Positions 1 through 8,988 of a stretch of 64,000 bases of DNA are shown piece by piece; positions within the stretch are counted from its first letter, which is position 1; each line of letters opens with the position of its first letter. The position numbers and the translations under genes are program-made. The stretch comes from Pygmaiobacter massiliensis (GTDB taxonomy: Bacteria > Bacillota > Clostridia > Oscillospirales > Ruminococcaceae): assembly GCF_900199435.1 (NCBI RefSeq), contig NZ_OAML01000002.1, positions 806,001 through 870,000 of the forward strand, given 5' to 3'. The notes under the pieces were generated by a model. The model saw nothing but the letters and a program-made list of their open reading frames with translations. It searched no databases and was not told where the DNA came from.

Positions 1-638
1 GAGCGGAACGGTGCCCCCTGCAAAGTGAACAGTGCAGCCAGATAAATAATGCTGACCACTACACAGACAAGCGAGGGATAAATAATCCCACACAACCCGG
101 TAAGTATCGAGATAACCGGCAGTAGCCCAAGCACGGCAATTGTGCAGACGTAAATAAAACTCTCCTCAATTGGGATGTGCAAGGCAAGCACCAACACAAG
201 TGTGGTTGCCATAGCGGTGACGAGCAGCGAAGGCACCACAAAATCCACCGACCAGCCGCGCCACCCGGTGCCAAAATCCCAGGCCACGCAAAGCAGGCTG
301 CCGAGCAATACCTGCCAGCTCAACGCTTTTAATGGGTTATGCCGCTTGCGGATAAACACCAGCAGGCAAAGCCACCCGCACCCAAGCCCCGCAAGGATAA
401 AAAGGCTCCACCAGCCACTTTCGTGCAGGGCAAAATTGATAGCCACCGAAACGGCGGCTACGACTATCGTTAAAAATTGCAGCAAACGGTACAAAAAACT
501 CTGTTTCGGATTTAAAAGCGGCAGGCGTGGAAACGCCAGCGGCTCTTGCCCACCCAAATCCCTTAGCCTATTATGGCAAAGCGGACAGCGCAGTCCACCG
601 CTTTCTACCTGTACGCGGCAGCTATCGCAATATTTCAT
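1..638 (-). CDS. DUF6320-like zinc-ribbon membrane protein (3' end off the window)
   Basis: The frame opens at an ATG at 638 behind a good AAAGGAGAA ribosome binding site and stays open for 212 codons to the left edge, so the C-terminus is missing. The N-terminus holds a four-cysteine zinc ribbon (CDSC near residue 4 and CPLC near residue 17). A cytoplasmic stretch follows, then a run of hydrophobic segments consistent with about six membrane helices. It begins 32 bases after the stop of the condensation-domain gene and belongs to the same operon as the esterase and WYL regulator. Architecture and context match DUF6320 proteins of Firmicutes, which have no established biochemical role. A part in membrane or lipid modification with its neighbours is inference. 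The family name comes from memory of the architecture. Confidence 0.75.
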   Translation of the reverse strand, partial: MKYCDSCRVQVESGGLRCPLCHNRLRDLGGQEPLAFPRLPLLNPKQSFLYRLLQFLTIVVAAVSVAINFALHESGWWSLFILAGLGCGWLCLLVFIRKRHNPLKALSWQVLLGSLLCVAWDFGTGWRGWSVDFVVPSLLVTAMATTLVLVLALHIPIEESFIYVCTIAVLGLLPVISILTGLCGIIYPSLVCVVVSIIYLAALFTLQGAPFR

Positions 639-670
639 GGTCGTCGGTTCTCCTTTTCTCGCGGGGCACT

Positions 671-1948
671 TCAGTCCTCGGTTTCGGTGTTGCTGGCAAC
701 GATGGTCACCGGTATGCCCAGCTCGGTAAGGCGTTTAAAAAAGCTGCATTGCACATCTGTGGCAAGAAATGCACTGGTAAAACTCAAGGTAACGGTATCC
801 AAAAAGGTGCTGCTAATCAGCAAAATGCGGCCCGTGCTGTTAAACACATCCATTGCAGCCACATAAGGGATAAGCTCTGGTGGCAGCACAATCGTGCCTA
901 CATTAGAATAGCTGGCCGTTGTGTTGCGGGCTGTGATTTTATAGGCAATGTTCATACCAAGGTTTTTCAGCGGCAACGGCAAAACGCGCGCAAACGGGTT
1001 GCGTTCCAGCGATGCAAGGCGCACCAGACGCGCCGTAAAATGCTCTAAATCCAGGCGGCGTTTGAAATCCGCTGCGACTTTTTCGATAATCTGCGACCGT
1101 TCGGGAAAGCCGGTTTTAAAATGATAGCCGGTTTCAAACACACTGAAGAAATTGCGGCAGGTAAGCGATGGGAAGAAATTGCGCAGATTAACGGGAATGG
1201 AAAGCTGGACAGGCAATCGCTTTAGCCGCCCTACCGGCAGATTTTCTGCCAGGCTTTCGAGCAAAAGTGCCGTAACAAACACCGTAATGGTGGCATTTTC
1301 TGCCTTGGCCGCTGCTTTCAGTGCAGCAAGCGGCACTCGCCCTTCGATGACGCCGATGCGGCGCTCGAAGTTTTTTTCTCCACGCAGCTGCGCCGCTTTC
1401 GCAGGCTTTGAGTGACGCTTGCGGCGCGCAGAGGGATCATAATAGCGTGCAAAGCTATCGTCCATACGCTGGCCGAGTGTAGCATCGTACTCGGGCAAAA
1501 TCATACGCCCGCCCAGTTCCTCTGCATGAGCGAGCGAAAGGTAACGGCTGACGAGAACACGGAAAAACTGAATGGCACCCGTGCCGTCAGTCAGTGCGTG
1601 ATACATCTCCAAACTGATGCGGCGATCAAAGTAAACCACCCTCATTAATGGCGAGTGCGAATCGTGGTACAAGGCCGTCATTGGGGGCAGCGTTTCAGGT
1701 TCTACGCGGATGCGCTTTTCGGATTCTTCAAGATAGTACCAAAAGGCTCCCTGCCGCAGTACGCTTGAAAAAGCCGGGAACTCCGGCAGCGTTTCGTCCA
1801 ACGCACGCTGTAAAAGCTCTGGCTGTACAGGCTGCTTTAACTGACACGCAAACCGAAATACTTTGGTATCCGTACCATGGCTGTTAGATGGGAAGATTTT
1901 TGCGGCGTTGTCTAAGGTGCGCCACGCTTTGGGACGTCTCGCACTCAT
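671..1948 (-). CDS. Condensation/alcohol acetyltransferase-like acyltransferase
   Basis: A 425-residue soluble protein of the CoA-dependent acyltransferase (chloramphenicol-acetyltransferase fold) superfamily. The diagnostic HxxxDG motif appears as HALTDG near residue 117, where the His is expected to be the catalytic base. The companion structural region, an NLRNFFPS-type segment, lies near residue 255. Proteins of this kind esterify alcohols or lipids, or act like stand-alone NRPS condensation domains; the substrate cannot be read here. The ATG at 1948 overlaps the stop of the upstream esterase by one base, indicating translational coupling. An esterase, an acyltransferase and a zinc-ribbon membrane protein in one operon suggest making and breaking of an ester on a lipid or secreted metabolite, which is inference. 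Confidence 0.8.
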   Translation of the reverse strand: MSARRPKAWRTLDNAAKIFPSNSHGTDTKVFRFACQLKQPVQPELLQRALDETLPEFPAFSSVLRQGAFWYYLEESEKRIRVEPETLPPMTALYHDSHSPLMRVVYFDRRISLEMYHALTDGTGAIQFFRVLVSRYLSLAHAEELGGRMILPEYDATLGQRMDDSFARYYDPSARRKRHSKPAKAAQLRGEKNFERRIGVIEGRVPLAALKAAAKAENATITVFVTALLLESLAENLPVGRLKRLPVQLSIPVNLRNFFPSLTCRNFFSVFETGYHFKTGFPERSQIIEKVAADFKRRLDLEHFTARLVRLASLERNPFARVLPLPLKNLGMNIAYKITARNTTASYSNVGTIVLPPELIPYVAAMDVFNSTGRILLISSTFLDTVTLSFTSAFLATDVQCSFFKRLTELGIPVTIVASNTETED

Positions 1949-2889
1949 TAAACTCTCACCCCTTGTTCTAAAAATTCATTGATCTGCGCATAGGCGCGCT
2001 TTACGTGTACAAACCGCGGCGGCAGCGCAATAAAGCCATGAATGGCACTTGCCAGACGCACAATTTTCGTTTCTACCCCCGCGCCCGAAAGTGCGCGCCC
2101 GTAGGCCTCACCTTCGTCTCGCAGCGGGTCGTATTCCGCCGTAATAATGAGTGTTTTCGGCTGGCTGGAAAGGTCTTTTGCCAGCAGCGGAGCAAAATAC
2201 GGCGAGGTAAGGTCAGCGTCTGAACTTTTGTATAAATCCATATATTCCTGCACCCTGCGCGAGGTCAGCAGGTAGTCGGTGCCATTGGTGCGCACCGAGG
2301 GGAACGGCGACGTTTCGCTGTGGTCGCTTGCCGTAGCGGGATACAGCAAAATCTGGCGGCGCGGCAGAAATTCGCCGCGGTCGCGAGCCATTAGACTAAC
2401 CGCAGCAGCAAGGTTGCCGCCCGCAGAATCGCCAATTAAGGTAATTTGCTCCGGCTTAATTCCGGGCACGCCTCTGCCGCAAAACAGCTCTCGCGCAACG
2501 CAGTAGCAGTCTTCAAGCCCGGCGGGGAATTTATGCTCCGGCGCAAGCCGATAGTCCACCGAAAGCACCAGCTGCCCGGTGGCTTTCGCCATGCTGCTGC
2601 ATACTTTATCGTAACTGTCGATGTTGCCGGTTACCCAGCCACCGCCATGAAAAAACAAAAGCAGCCCACGAGGCTTTTCTAAAAAGCTGTCGCCGGGCGC
2701 AAACAGCCGTACCGGTATGGTATGCCCGCAGCGTGCGATTTCGTGATCCAGCGTTTGGTATGGGCTTTTCAGCACCCGCCGCCCGGTAAGCGTCTTTACC
2801 TCTCGCATCAGCTTGTAATTTTTACTTACGTCGGGGTCTGCATAAGAGATCGCGCGCAGAGCCGCAAGCATCGCCTGGTTAATCGACAT
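1948..2889 (-). CDS. Alpha/beta hydrolase, HSL-type esterase
   Basis: A 313-residue hydrolase of the hormone-sensitive-lipase family. The oxyanion-hole HGGG motif (FFHGGGWVTGN, about residue 80) and the nucleophile elbow GDSAGGN (about residue 153) are intact. The acid is probably the Asp in EYDPLRDEG and the base the His in AIHGF near the C-terminus. No signal peptide is visible, so it should act in the cytoplasm on short- to medium-chain acyl esters. The start lies one base from the WYL-regulator stop and the stop overlaps the acyltransferase start, so three genes are translationally coupled. Substrate unknown. Confidence 0.9.
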   Translation of the reverse strand: MSINQAMLAALRAISYADPDVSKNYKLMREVKTLTGRRVLKSPYQTLDHEIARCGHTIPVRLFAPGDSFLEKPRGLLLFFHGGGWVTGNIDSYDKVCSSMAKATGQLVLSVDYRLAPEHKFPAGLEDCYCVARELFCGRGVPGIKPEQITLIGDSAGGNLAAAVSLMARDRGEFLPRRQILLYPATASDHSETSPFPSVRTNGTDYLLTSRRVQEYMDLYKSSDADLTSPYFAPLLAKDLSSQPKTLIITAEYDPLRDEGEAYGRALSGAGVETKIVRLASAIHGFIALPPRFVHVKRAYAQINEFLEQGVRV

Positions 2890-2890
2890 G

Positions 2891-3892
2891 TCAGGCCTCC
2901 TCCGTTGAATTGTATTGTGCTAGTGTCTCGGCTGCGTATGCGGCAAAACGGTCCACTACCGCCGCCGGTGCCACAATGCGGGCATCTTTGCCAAAGCCGA
3001 ATATCCAGCCGAAAAACTGCGGGCTAACCGCCACCTTAACTGAGAATGTGAATGTGTCCTCCCCTTGTGGGGTCAACACCACATCGGTGCCGAAACGGTC
3101 CAGCACTACGCCAACCAACCCTGCTGCAAAGCGCAGTGTCACCTGGCTTTCTTCGCCGCCAAACATACCAAACATACCGCGGCTGTACAGCGCGGGGTCA
3201 AAGCGCTCATAGGCTTCTTGCCCGGTGCGTTTTTCTTCTTCTACGCGAATGCTCTGCATCTTATCCACACGATAATGCCGCAGCATCTGGTTTTGTTCCT
3301 CGTATGCCACAAGATAGTAATATTCGTCATCCCAGATAAGCGCATAAGGTGATACCCGGTACCGCGCGCCGTCCCGGCGCAGCTGTTTTTTCTTTTGTAC
3401 CGTCCACGAAAAATAGCAAAAAGAAATCTGGCGATTGGCACCAATGGCTGCGTGCAGCTTATCAATATTGTAATAAATGCTTTCGTTCATCGTTTTGATG
3501 CGCCCGGTAACGTAGACCTGCCGCTGCAAAGCACCGGCTTCATATCGGCTTGCCAGCTGCTCGAGTTTATGAATCAGCTCGCCGCTTTTTTTACTGGTGA
3601 TAAACCGGCTACTCTGCACCGCATCTACCAGCAGTTTTAATTCCGGCAGCTGAAATTCCCGGCTGGCAAGAAAATACTCCCACTCGTCTGCACGGCGCAG
3701 CACAATGTCCATTCCACAGCTGCGAAGCGTGTCTACATCGTCGTAAATACTCTTGCGCTCTGCGGCAATACCGCGTGCCGAAAGCTCTGACAAAATGCGC
3801 CCGGTGCTGAGCCCGTGCTCATCATCCGTATATTCCATAAAAAGCTTCGCTAAAACAAGCAGCTTTTTCTTTTGCCCCGCAGACTTCGCCAT
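2891..3892 (-). CDS. WYL-domain transcriptional regulator
   Basis: A 333-residue regulator with an N-terminal winged helix-turn-helix of the DeoR-like HTH_11 type (residues about 10-70). A WYL domain lies at roughly 140-240, recognisable by the ISFCYFSW strand and the YRVSPYALIWDDEYYYLVAY core. A C-terminal WCX-like extension follows. WYL proteins sense ligands such as nucleic acids or small molecules and control accessory operons. This gene is first in its operon, behind a promoter at 3925-3953, and probably autoregulates it (inference). Some WYL proteins accompany phage-defence or CRISPR loci, but nothing nearby suggests that here. Confidence 0.9.
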   Translation of the reverse strand: MAKSAGQKKKLLVLAKLFMEYTDDEHGLSTGRILSELSARGIAAERKSIYDDVDTLRSCGMDIVLRRADEWEYFLASREFQLPELKLLVDAVQSSRFITSKKSGELIHKLEQLASRYEAGALQRQVYVTGRIKTMNESIYYNIDKLHAAIGANRQISFCYFSWTVQKKKQLRRDGARYRVSPYALIWDDEYYYLVAYEEQNQMLRHYRVDKMQSIRVEEEKRTGQEAYERFDPALYSRGMFGMFGGEESQVTLRFAAGLVGVVLDRFGTDVVLTPQGEDTFTFSVKVAVSPQFFGWIFGFGKDARIVAPAAVVDRFAAYAAETLAQYNSTEEA

Positions 3893-3924
3893 AGCGCACC
3901 TCTGTTGTCAGTTTGGATAGTTCC

Positions 3925-3953
3925 AGTATAACATATGTCCTTTTTTGTGTACA
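3925..3953 (-). promoter_or_regulatory. Predicted sigma-A promoter of the WYL operon
   Basis: On the minus strand TGTACA (3953-3948) is followed after 17 bases by TATACT (3930-3925), with an upstream TG giving an extended -10. It lies 33 bases before the WYL regulator start and should drive the whole WYL-esterase-acyltransferase-DUF6320 operon. Confidence 0.5.
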
Positions 3954-3966
3954 GATAGTGCGCAGC

Positions 3967-4006
3967 AAAAAACAGCCCTCCGCTGGATAAGCGAAGGACT
4001 GTTTTT
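3967..4006 (-). terminator. Intrinsic terminator after malQ
   Basis: An inverted repeat (CAGTCCTTCGC / GCGGAGGGCTG with wobble pairs) is followed on the minus strand by a run of six T. It sits directly downstream of the malQ stop and separates malQ from the WYL operon promoter. Confidence 0.75.
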
Positions 4007-4009
4007 GAG

Positions 4010-5485
4010 TTATATTCTGCCATAAAGCGCCGCCAGCGCGTGCAGCTCTTGTGCAAAACTGGTTGTAAACACATCTTTTTGCACGCGCCACTGCCAGTTA
4101 CCGCCCAGGGTGCTGGGGGTGTTCATCCGCGCTTCTTTGCCAAGGCCCAGATAATCCTGTAAGGGAATGATGCAGGTATCGGAAACGCTTGCCAGCGCTG
4201 CCCGCACCAAAGCACGGGTTAGGTCCTGCTCCGGCTGCAGCCCAAGGTAGCGTCGTGCAAAAGCGGCATCCTCCGGCGGGGCACTATACTGCCAGTCTGC
4301 GGTGGGCGGATTATCGTGGGTGCCGGTATACACCACGCTGTTGCGGGTGTAATTGTGCGGCAGATAGTCACTCTCCTCGCGGGAATCAAAAGCAAACTGC
4401 AACACCTTCATACCAGGGAATCCACTCTCCGCCAGCATACGACGCAGCGCGTCTGTCTGGTAGCCTAGGTCCTCTGCAATAATCGGCAGCTCCGGCAACG
4501 CCGTTTTGATTTTTTCAATCAACTTCATGCCAGGGCCTTCACGCCAACTGCCACCTACGGCATTTTTTGCCCCGGCGGGGATGGCATAATAGCTTTCGAA
4601 TCCACGGAAATGGTCAATGCGGACTACATCGTAGACTTCGCCTGCATGGCGCAACCGGCGAATCCACCATGCACAGCCGGTATCCAAATGCTGCTGCCAG
4701 TTGTAAAGGGGATTGCCCCAAAGTTGGCCCTCCTCTGAAAAAGCATCGGGCGGGCACCCGGCGACTTCGGTTAAATCTCCGTTTTCATTGGTCTGAAAAA
4801 GCTCTCTCGAAGCCCACAGGTCAGAAGAATCCGGTGAAACATAAATGGGCAAATCGCCGATAATTTTTACGCCATGCTCGTTTGCATAGCTTTTCAGCCG
4901 GTGCCACTGTGCGTAGAAAAGATACTGGCAGACCTGCCAATAGCGAATTTCATGCTCAAGCCGAACCCTTGCAGCAAGCAGCGCCTCTGCATCTCGGCGG
5001 CGCAGCGGCTCAGGCCACTCGGTAAACGACACCATACCGTGCTCTGCCTTTAGTGCCATGAACAGCGCATAGTCTGGCAGCCATGCCATATTTTGCGCTA
5101 CAAAGTCTGCATAAGCGTCACAACCGGTATCAAACCGGTCGGCAGCAAGGCGCAGCAGTTCAAATCGTTCGGCGTAAAGTGCACCGTAATCCACCTTGGC
5201 GGGGTCGCTGCCGCAATAGGTCGCTTCCACTTCTGCCCGCTGCAAAAGCCCTTCACCAATCAGCGTTTCCAAATCAATATAATAGGGGTTTGCTGCAAAA
5301 GCGGAAAAGCTTTGATAGGGGCTGTCGCCATAGCCAATGGGACCGAGCGGCAGTATCTGCCAATAGTGCTGGCCCGCCGCAGCCAAAAAATCTACAAAGC
5401 GATAGGCTTCTTCGCCCAGTGTACCGATGCCCCAGGGTGAGGGGAGGCTGGACGCTGGTAATAAAATCCCGCAGGTTCGTTTCAA
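4010..5485 (-). CDS. malQ: 4-alpha-glucanotransferase (amylomaltase)
   Basis: A 491-residue GH77 enzyme that transfers alpha-1,4-glucan chains between maltodextrins in the cytoplasm. The N-terminus MKRTCGILLPASSLPSPWGI is typical. The conserved catalytic nucleophile region is DVVRIDHFRGFESYY (about residue 290), the acid/base lies in IIAEDLG (about 340) and the third carboxylate in YTGTHDNPP (about 385). Length fits the family. It starts with TTG behind AAAGGGTGG. It is the last gene of the lacI-binding protein-permease-permease-malQ array, separated from the permeases by a hairpin at 5509-5540, which could lower its expression. Context supports maltodextrin or glycogen/starch oligosaccharide use. 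Confidence 0.97.
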   Translation of the reverse strand: MKRTCGILLPASSLPSPWGIGTLGEEAYRFVDFLAAAGQHYWQILPLGPIGYGDSPYQSFSAFAANPYYIDLETLIGEGLLQRAEVEATYCGSDPAKVDYGALYAERFELLRLAADRFDTGCDAYADFVAQNMAWLPDYALFMALKAEHGMVSFTEWPEPLRRRDAEALLAARVRLEHEIRYWQVCQYLFYAQWHRLKSYANEHGVKIIGDLPIYVSPDSSDLWASRELFQTNENGDLTEVAGCPPDAFSEEGQLWGNPLYNWQQHLDTGCAWWIRRLRHAGEVYDVVRIDHFRGFESYYAIPAGAKNAVGGSWREGPGMKLIEKIKTALPELPIIAEDLGYQTDALRRMLAESGFPGMKVLQFAFDSREESDYLPHNYTRNSVVYTGTHDNPPTADWQYSAPPEDAAFARRYLGLQPEQDLTRALVRAALASVSDTCIIPLQDYLGLGKEARMNTPSTLGGNWQWRVQKDVFTTSFAQELHALAALYGRI

Positions 5486-5508
5486 AATGTGACCACCCTT
5501 TCTTTCAA

Positions 5509-5540
5509 AACGCAGCGGCCGAGGTCAAGGCCGCTGCGTT
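5509..5540 (-). terminator. Hairpin between permease genes and malQ
   Basis: A perfect 12-bp inverted repeat (AACGCAGCGGCC / GGCCGCTGCGTT) with an 8-base loop fills the short gap between the MalG-type permease stop and malQ. Only a short T run follows, so it may act as a partial terminator or mRNA stabiliser. Confidence 0.55.
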
Positions 5541-5547
5541 TGCTGTA

Positions 5548-6390
5548 TTATCCTTTTACTGCGCCTGCCACAACGCCTTTAATAATGTGCTTCTGGCAAG
5601 CCATATAGAACACGATGATGGGGATAATGGCGAGCACCAGCATTGCCATCATGGCGCCCCAGTCAATAGAACCATAGCCACCTTTGAGGTACTGAATGGC
5701 AATGGGGATGGTTTTGTATTTTTTCAGATCCAGTACGAGGTACGGCAGCAAATAGTCGTTCCAAATCCACATGGTTTCGAGAATGCCAACCGAGATATAG
5801 GTCGGTTTCATAACCGGGAAAACCACTTTAAAGAAAATCTGCAACGGGTTGCAGCCATCAATCATGGCGGCTTCTTCTATCTCCAGCGGAATGCTTTTCA
5901 CAAAGCCGCAGAACATAAATACCGCGAGGCCCGCACCAAAACCAAGGTAGACAAAGATGATGCCCAGTGGGTTATCCAGACGGAGCATATCTGCAATTTT
6001 CGAGAGGGTAAACATTACCATCTGGAATGGTACTACCATCGAGAAAACGCACAGCATATAAACCGAACGGGTAAAACGGTTGCTGCGGCGGGTGATATAC
6101 CAAGCGCACATCGAGGTGCAGACAAGAATCAACGCTACCGAACCAACCGTAATAAAAAGGCTGGTGCCAAAGGCGTTAAAAAAGTCGGTTTTGCGAATGC
6201 CCTCGATATAGTTTTCAAAGCCGACAAAGCTTTTACTGTCGGGCAGTGTAAACGGATAGCGGTTGATGAACGCCTTTTTCTTGAACGAGTTGGTAAACAC
6301 GATAACGATAGGCAGAACATACAGCACCGAGAAGAGCGAGAGAAAAATGGTAAGTCCCCAGCCGCCCTTTTGCTTTTTTTCGCTTGTCAT
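5548..6390 (-). CDS. Sugar ABC transporter permease, MalG/CUT1 type
   Basis: A 280-residue integral membrane permease with about six hydrophobic segments. It carries the CUT1 EAA loop (EEAAMIDGCNPLQIFFKVVFP, about residues 193-213) that docks on the ATPase. It pairs with the upstream MalF-type permease, whose stop overlaps this start. No ATPase gene lies in the cluster, so a shared MsmX-like ATPase elsewhere is expected, as is common for Firmicutes CUT1 systems. Substrate is probably an alpha-glucoside or maltodextrin, judged from malQ next door. Confidence 0.93.
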   Translation of the reverse strand: MTSEKKQKGGWGLTIFLSLFSVLYVLPIVIVFTNSFKKKAFINRYPFTLPDSKSFVGFENYIEGIRKTDFFNAFGTSLFITVGSVALILVCTSMCAWYITRRSNRFTRSVYMLCVFSMVVPFQMVMFTLSKIADMLRLDNPLGIIFVYLGFGAGLAVFMFCGFVKSIPLEIEEAAMIDGCNPLQIFFKVVFPVMKPTYISVGILETMWIWNDYLLPYLVLDLKKYKTIPIAIQYLKGGYGSIDWGAMMAMLVLAIIPIIVFYMACQKHIIKGVVAGAVKG

Positions 6391-7232
6391 TATTGCTGCA
6401 CCTCCTTGCTGCGGGTCAGCCTAAGCTGAATCAATGCAATGGCCACAACAATGATGAAGAAGATGACTGCCTTTGCCTGGCCAACGCCCTCCCAGCCGAC
6501 GCGGCTATAGAAGGTGCTGAAGATGTTCAGCGCGAGCATCTCTGTCTTGTTGGACGGCTGCCCGGCGGTCAGCGCGAGGTTCTGGTCAAACAGCTTAAAG
6601 CCGTTGGTCAGGGTTAAAAAGGTGCAGATGGTGATGCTTGGCATGCTCATCGGAATGGTGATCTTAAAGAGCGTCTGCCGTTTGGTGCAGCCATCAATCT
6701 CTGCCGCTTCATACAAATCGCCGGGGATGCTCTGAAGCCCTGCGATATAGATAATCATCATATAACCAATCTGCTGCCAGCAAATCAAAATAACGAGGCC
6801 CCAGAAACCGTATTTCGAAGAATAGGTCAGCGTGCGGCTAAAGTATTGCAGAATACCGTTAAAAATAAGCTGCCAGATATAGCCCAGCACGATGCCGCCA
6901 ATGAGGTTAGGCATAAAGAAGACGGTGCGGAACACATTGGTGCCGCGAATTCCTTTGGTCATCAACATAGCTACCGCAAAGGCCAGCACGTTGATGGCAA
7001 TTACTGAAACAATGGTAAACAGTACTGTAAACCAAAGCGAGTGAAGGAATGTCGCATCCTGAAACACTTTAATGTAGTTTTTAAGCCCTACAAATTTGCC
7101 GTCAGTAACGGTTGTAAATTCACAAAAGCTTAAATAGATGCCCATGATAAACGGAAGAATGAAACCTACGAAAAAGGCCAACATCGTGGGCAGTATAAAA
7201 ATAGGAGAATACTTTCTGAGTGATCGTTCCAC
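6390..7232 (-). CDS. Sugar ABC transporter permease, MalF/CUT1 type
   Basis: A 280-residue permease with six predicted membrane helices and an EAA loop (YEAAEIDGCTKRQTLFKITI, about residues 175-194). It begins with GTG at 7232 and its stop overlaps the start of the MalG-type partner. The upstream gene is the substrate-binding lipoprotein, separated by a hairpin that may tune permease dose. It forms the heterodimeric membrane channel of the importer. Confidence 0.93.
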   Translation of the reverse strand: MERSLRKYSPIFILPTMLAFFVGFILPFIMGIYLSFCEFTTVTDGKFVGLKNYIKVFQDATFLHSLWFTVLFTIVSVIAINVLAFAVAMLMTKGIRGTNVFRTVFFMPNLIGGIVLGYIWQLIFNGILQYFSRTLTYSSKYGFWGLVILICWQQIGYMMIIYIAGLQSIPGDLYEAAEIDGCTKRQTLFKITIPMSMPSITICTFLTLTNGFKLFDQNLALTAGQPSNKTEMLALNIFSTFYSRVGWEGVGQAKAVIFFIIVVAIALIQLRLTRSKEVQQ

Positions 7233-7443
7233 AGGGCCTCACCTCATTTCTGCATTTTTTATCGGGGTCGCCTCTCGGCAATGGAACCGTATGGCAGGTA
7301 GAATTTCCGGGAATGGCCTCCAAAATTCAATCTTTACGCAAATAAGATGATATTTTGGTTTTCTGCCTGCCAAAAGTTCCTGCTTTTTCAGCTCGCCCGT
7401 TTGTAAGAAAGCACGTTGGGGCGACCAACGCTTCTTTCATGTA

Positions 7444-7477
7444 AAAGAGGGGTGAGCGGGTACGCTCACCCCTCTTT
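7444..7477 (-). terminator. Partial terminator between binding-protein and permease genes
   Basis: A perfect 12-bp stem (GAGGGGTGAGCG / CGCTCACCCCTC) with a GGTA loop is flanked by A and T runs. It lies in the 278-base gap between the binding-protein stop and the first permease. Similar hairpins in sugar operons let most transcripts stop after the abundant binding protein. The remainder of this gap shows no gene. Confidence 0.7.
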
Positions 7478-7510
7478 GCTCAGGGTATTTTAGTGTTGCA
7501 TAGTGTTAGA

Positions 7511-8842
7511 TTAGGCTTTTTTCTCGGTTGCCCAGCCATCTACAAATGCTTTGGTAACTGCACTCCAGTCGCCGGTGCCCTGTGCGTACTCAAGCAGTGC
7601 ATTGCCAACGCCGTTCTTCCACTCTTCAGAGGGCATGGTGGTGAAGCACCACAGCACAGAGGTCTTACCGTCTGCGATATACTGGTCAGCAGCTGCAATC
7701 AGCGGGTTGGAGGGCAGGAACTCGCCAGTGAAGCCTTTGAACGGGCAAACAAAGCCCATCTCGCTGGAAAGTGCGGTTTTGCCTTCTTCGCTGGTGACAC
7801 ACCATTTCATAAAGTCGAGGGTTGCCTGAATGTCTTCGGGTTTTGCATTTTTGTTAACACACCAGTAGTTCTCAGAACCGGTGCAGAGGCCCTGGTTCTC
7901 TTCGCCTTCAGCGCCGATATAGATGGGCAGCATGCCGATCTCATCGTCTTTGAGGGTGTCAGCTTTCTGGATATCGCCATAAGCCCAGGTGCCGTTCTGG
8001 TAAAAGACTGCCTCGCCGAGTACGAACTCCGACAGAGCGTCGTCGCCAGTTTTGCTGGAGAGCAGAGAGGGCGCGCAGGTGGAATCGGTGATATACAAAT
8101 CCCAGATGTTCTTGTAGTTGTCGAGGTAGGTGCCTTTGATGGCTTCGGTATCGCCAATGCCGTCTTTCTGATATTCATAGTAGATCGGCAGGTTGGCGAG
8201 GTGAGTTTTAAAGCGCCAGTCAGAGGAGCTATCCATACCGGCAGAAGCGAATGCGCCTTTGATACCCAGCTCAGCTTTGCGAGCCTGGATATCGTCAGCA
8301 ACTTTCTTCAAAGAAGCGAAGTTGGTGATGTCTGCTGCGGTATAGCCTGCTTTTTCGAGCAGAGTTTTGTTGTAGATGATGCCGTAGGTTTCGATAACAT
8401 AAGCAATGCCGTAAACAGCGTTGCCGTCTTTCAAGGCAAAGTCATCGCTCTTCAGCTCTTTATAAACATCGGTGCCGGAAAGGTCGTAGCAGTAATCTTT
8501 CCAAGCGGCGAGACCAACCGGGCCGTTGACCTGGAACAGGGTCGGTGCTTCGGTTTTAGCAATTTCGCTCTTCAGGGTCTGCTCATAAGTGCCGGAAGCG
8601 GCGGTTACAACGTTCACGGGAACGCCGGTCTGCTCGGTGTATTTTTTTGCGAGTGCGGTCCACTGGTCTGCCTGCTCGGGTTTAAAGTTCAGGTAATAGA
8701 CCTGCCCTTTTGCACCGGTCGAGGTGGAACCAGAGGAAGCTGCGGGCGTACTGCTAGACGCGGCGCCGCCGCAGCCTGCAAGTGCGCTTGCAGTCATAAC
8801 TGCTGCGAGTGCAAGTGCCAGAACTTTGTTCATTCTTTTCAT
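7511..8842 (-). CDS. Sugar ABC transporter substrate-binding lipoprotein, CUT1 family
   Basis: A 443-residue extracellular solute-binding protein (SBP family 1). The start at 8842 was chosen because AGGAGG lies seven bases upstream and the N-terminus then becomes a lipoprotein signal peptide, MKRMNKVLALAL to the lipobox LAGC (Cys about residue 25). A Ser/Thr/Ala linker follows. The mature protein shows the usual two-lobe composition with an internal SBP signature (FVLGEAVFYQNGTWAYGDI). It is exported, lipid-anchored, and delivers sugars to the two downstream permeases. The gene is co-directional with and downstream of the lacI regulator, so both probably share the regulated promoter at 10078-10106. 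Confidence 0.95.
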   Translation of the reverse strand: MKRMNKVLALALAAVMTASALAGCGGAASSSTPAASSGSTSTGAKGQVYYLNFKPEQADQWTALAKKYTEQTGVPVNVVTAASGTYEQTLKSEIAKTEAPTLFQVNGPVGLAAWKDYCYDLSGTDVYKELKSDDFALKDGNAVYGIAYVIETYGIIYNKTLLEKAGYTAADITNFASLKKVADDIQARKAELGIKGAFASAGMDSSSDWRFKTHLANLPIYYEYQKDGIGDTEAIKGTYLDNYKNIWDLYITDSTCAPSLLSSKTGDDALSEFVLGEAVFYQNGTWAYGDIQKADTLKDDEIGMLPIYIGAEGEENQGLCTGSENYWCVNKNAKPEDIQATLDFMKWCVTSEEGKTALSSEMGFVCPFKGFTGEFLPSNPLIAAADQYIADGKTSVLWCFTTMPSEEWKNGVGNALLEYAQGTGDWSAVTKAFVDGWATEKKA

Positions 8843-8988
8843 AACTATCCTCCTAAAAATTGCGTATATGCTATCATCAACCGGTATGGGCCGGTCGATT
8901 ACAACCAAACGAACCTTGCGCCCTTCGCCCGGCGCTGCTGTTTTTTGTCCGTCATTTTAATCAGTATGGGCAGCTATCGCGTCTACAT

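Noticed and set aside
2891-3892. WYL regulator as a marker of an anti-phage defence island
   Set aside because: Its operon partners are an esterase, an acyltransferase and a membrane protein; no nuclease, helicase or other defence gene is adjacent.
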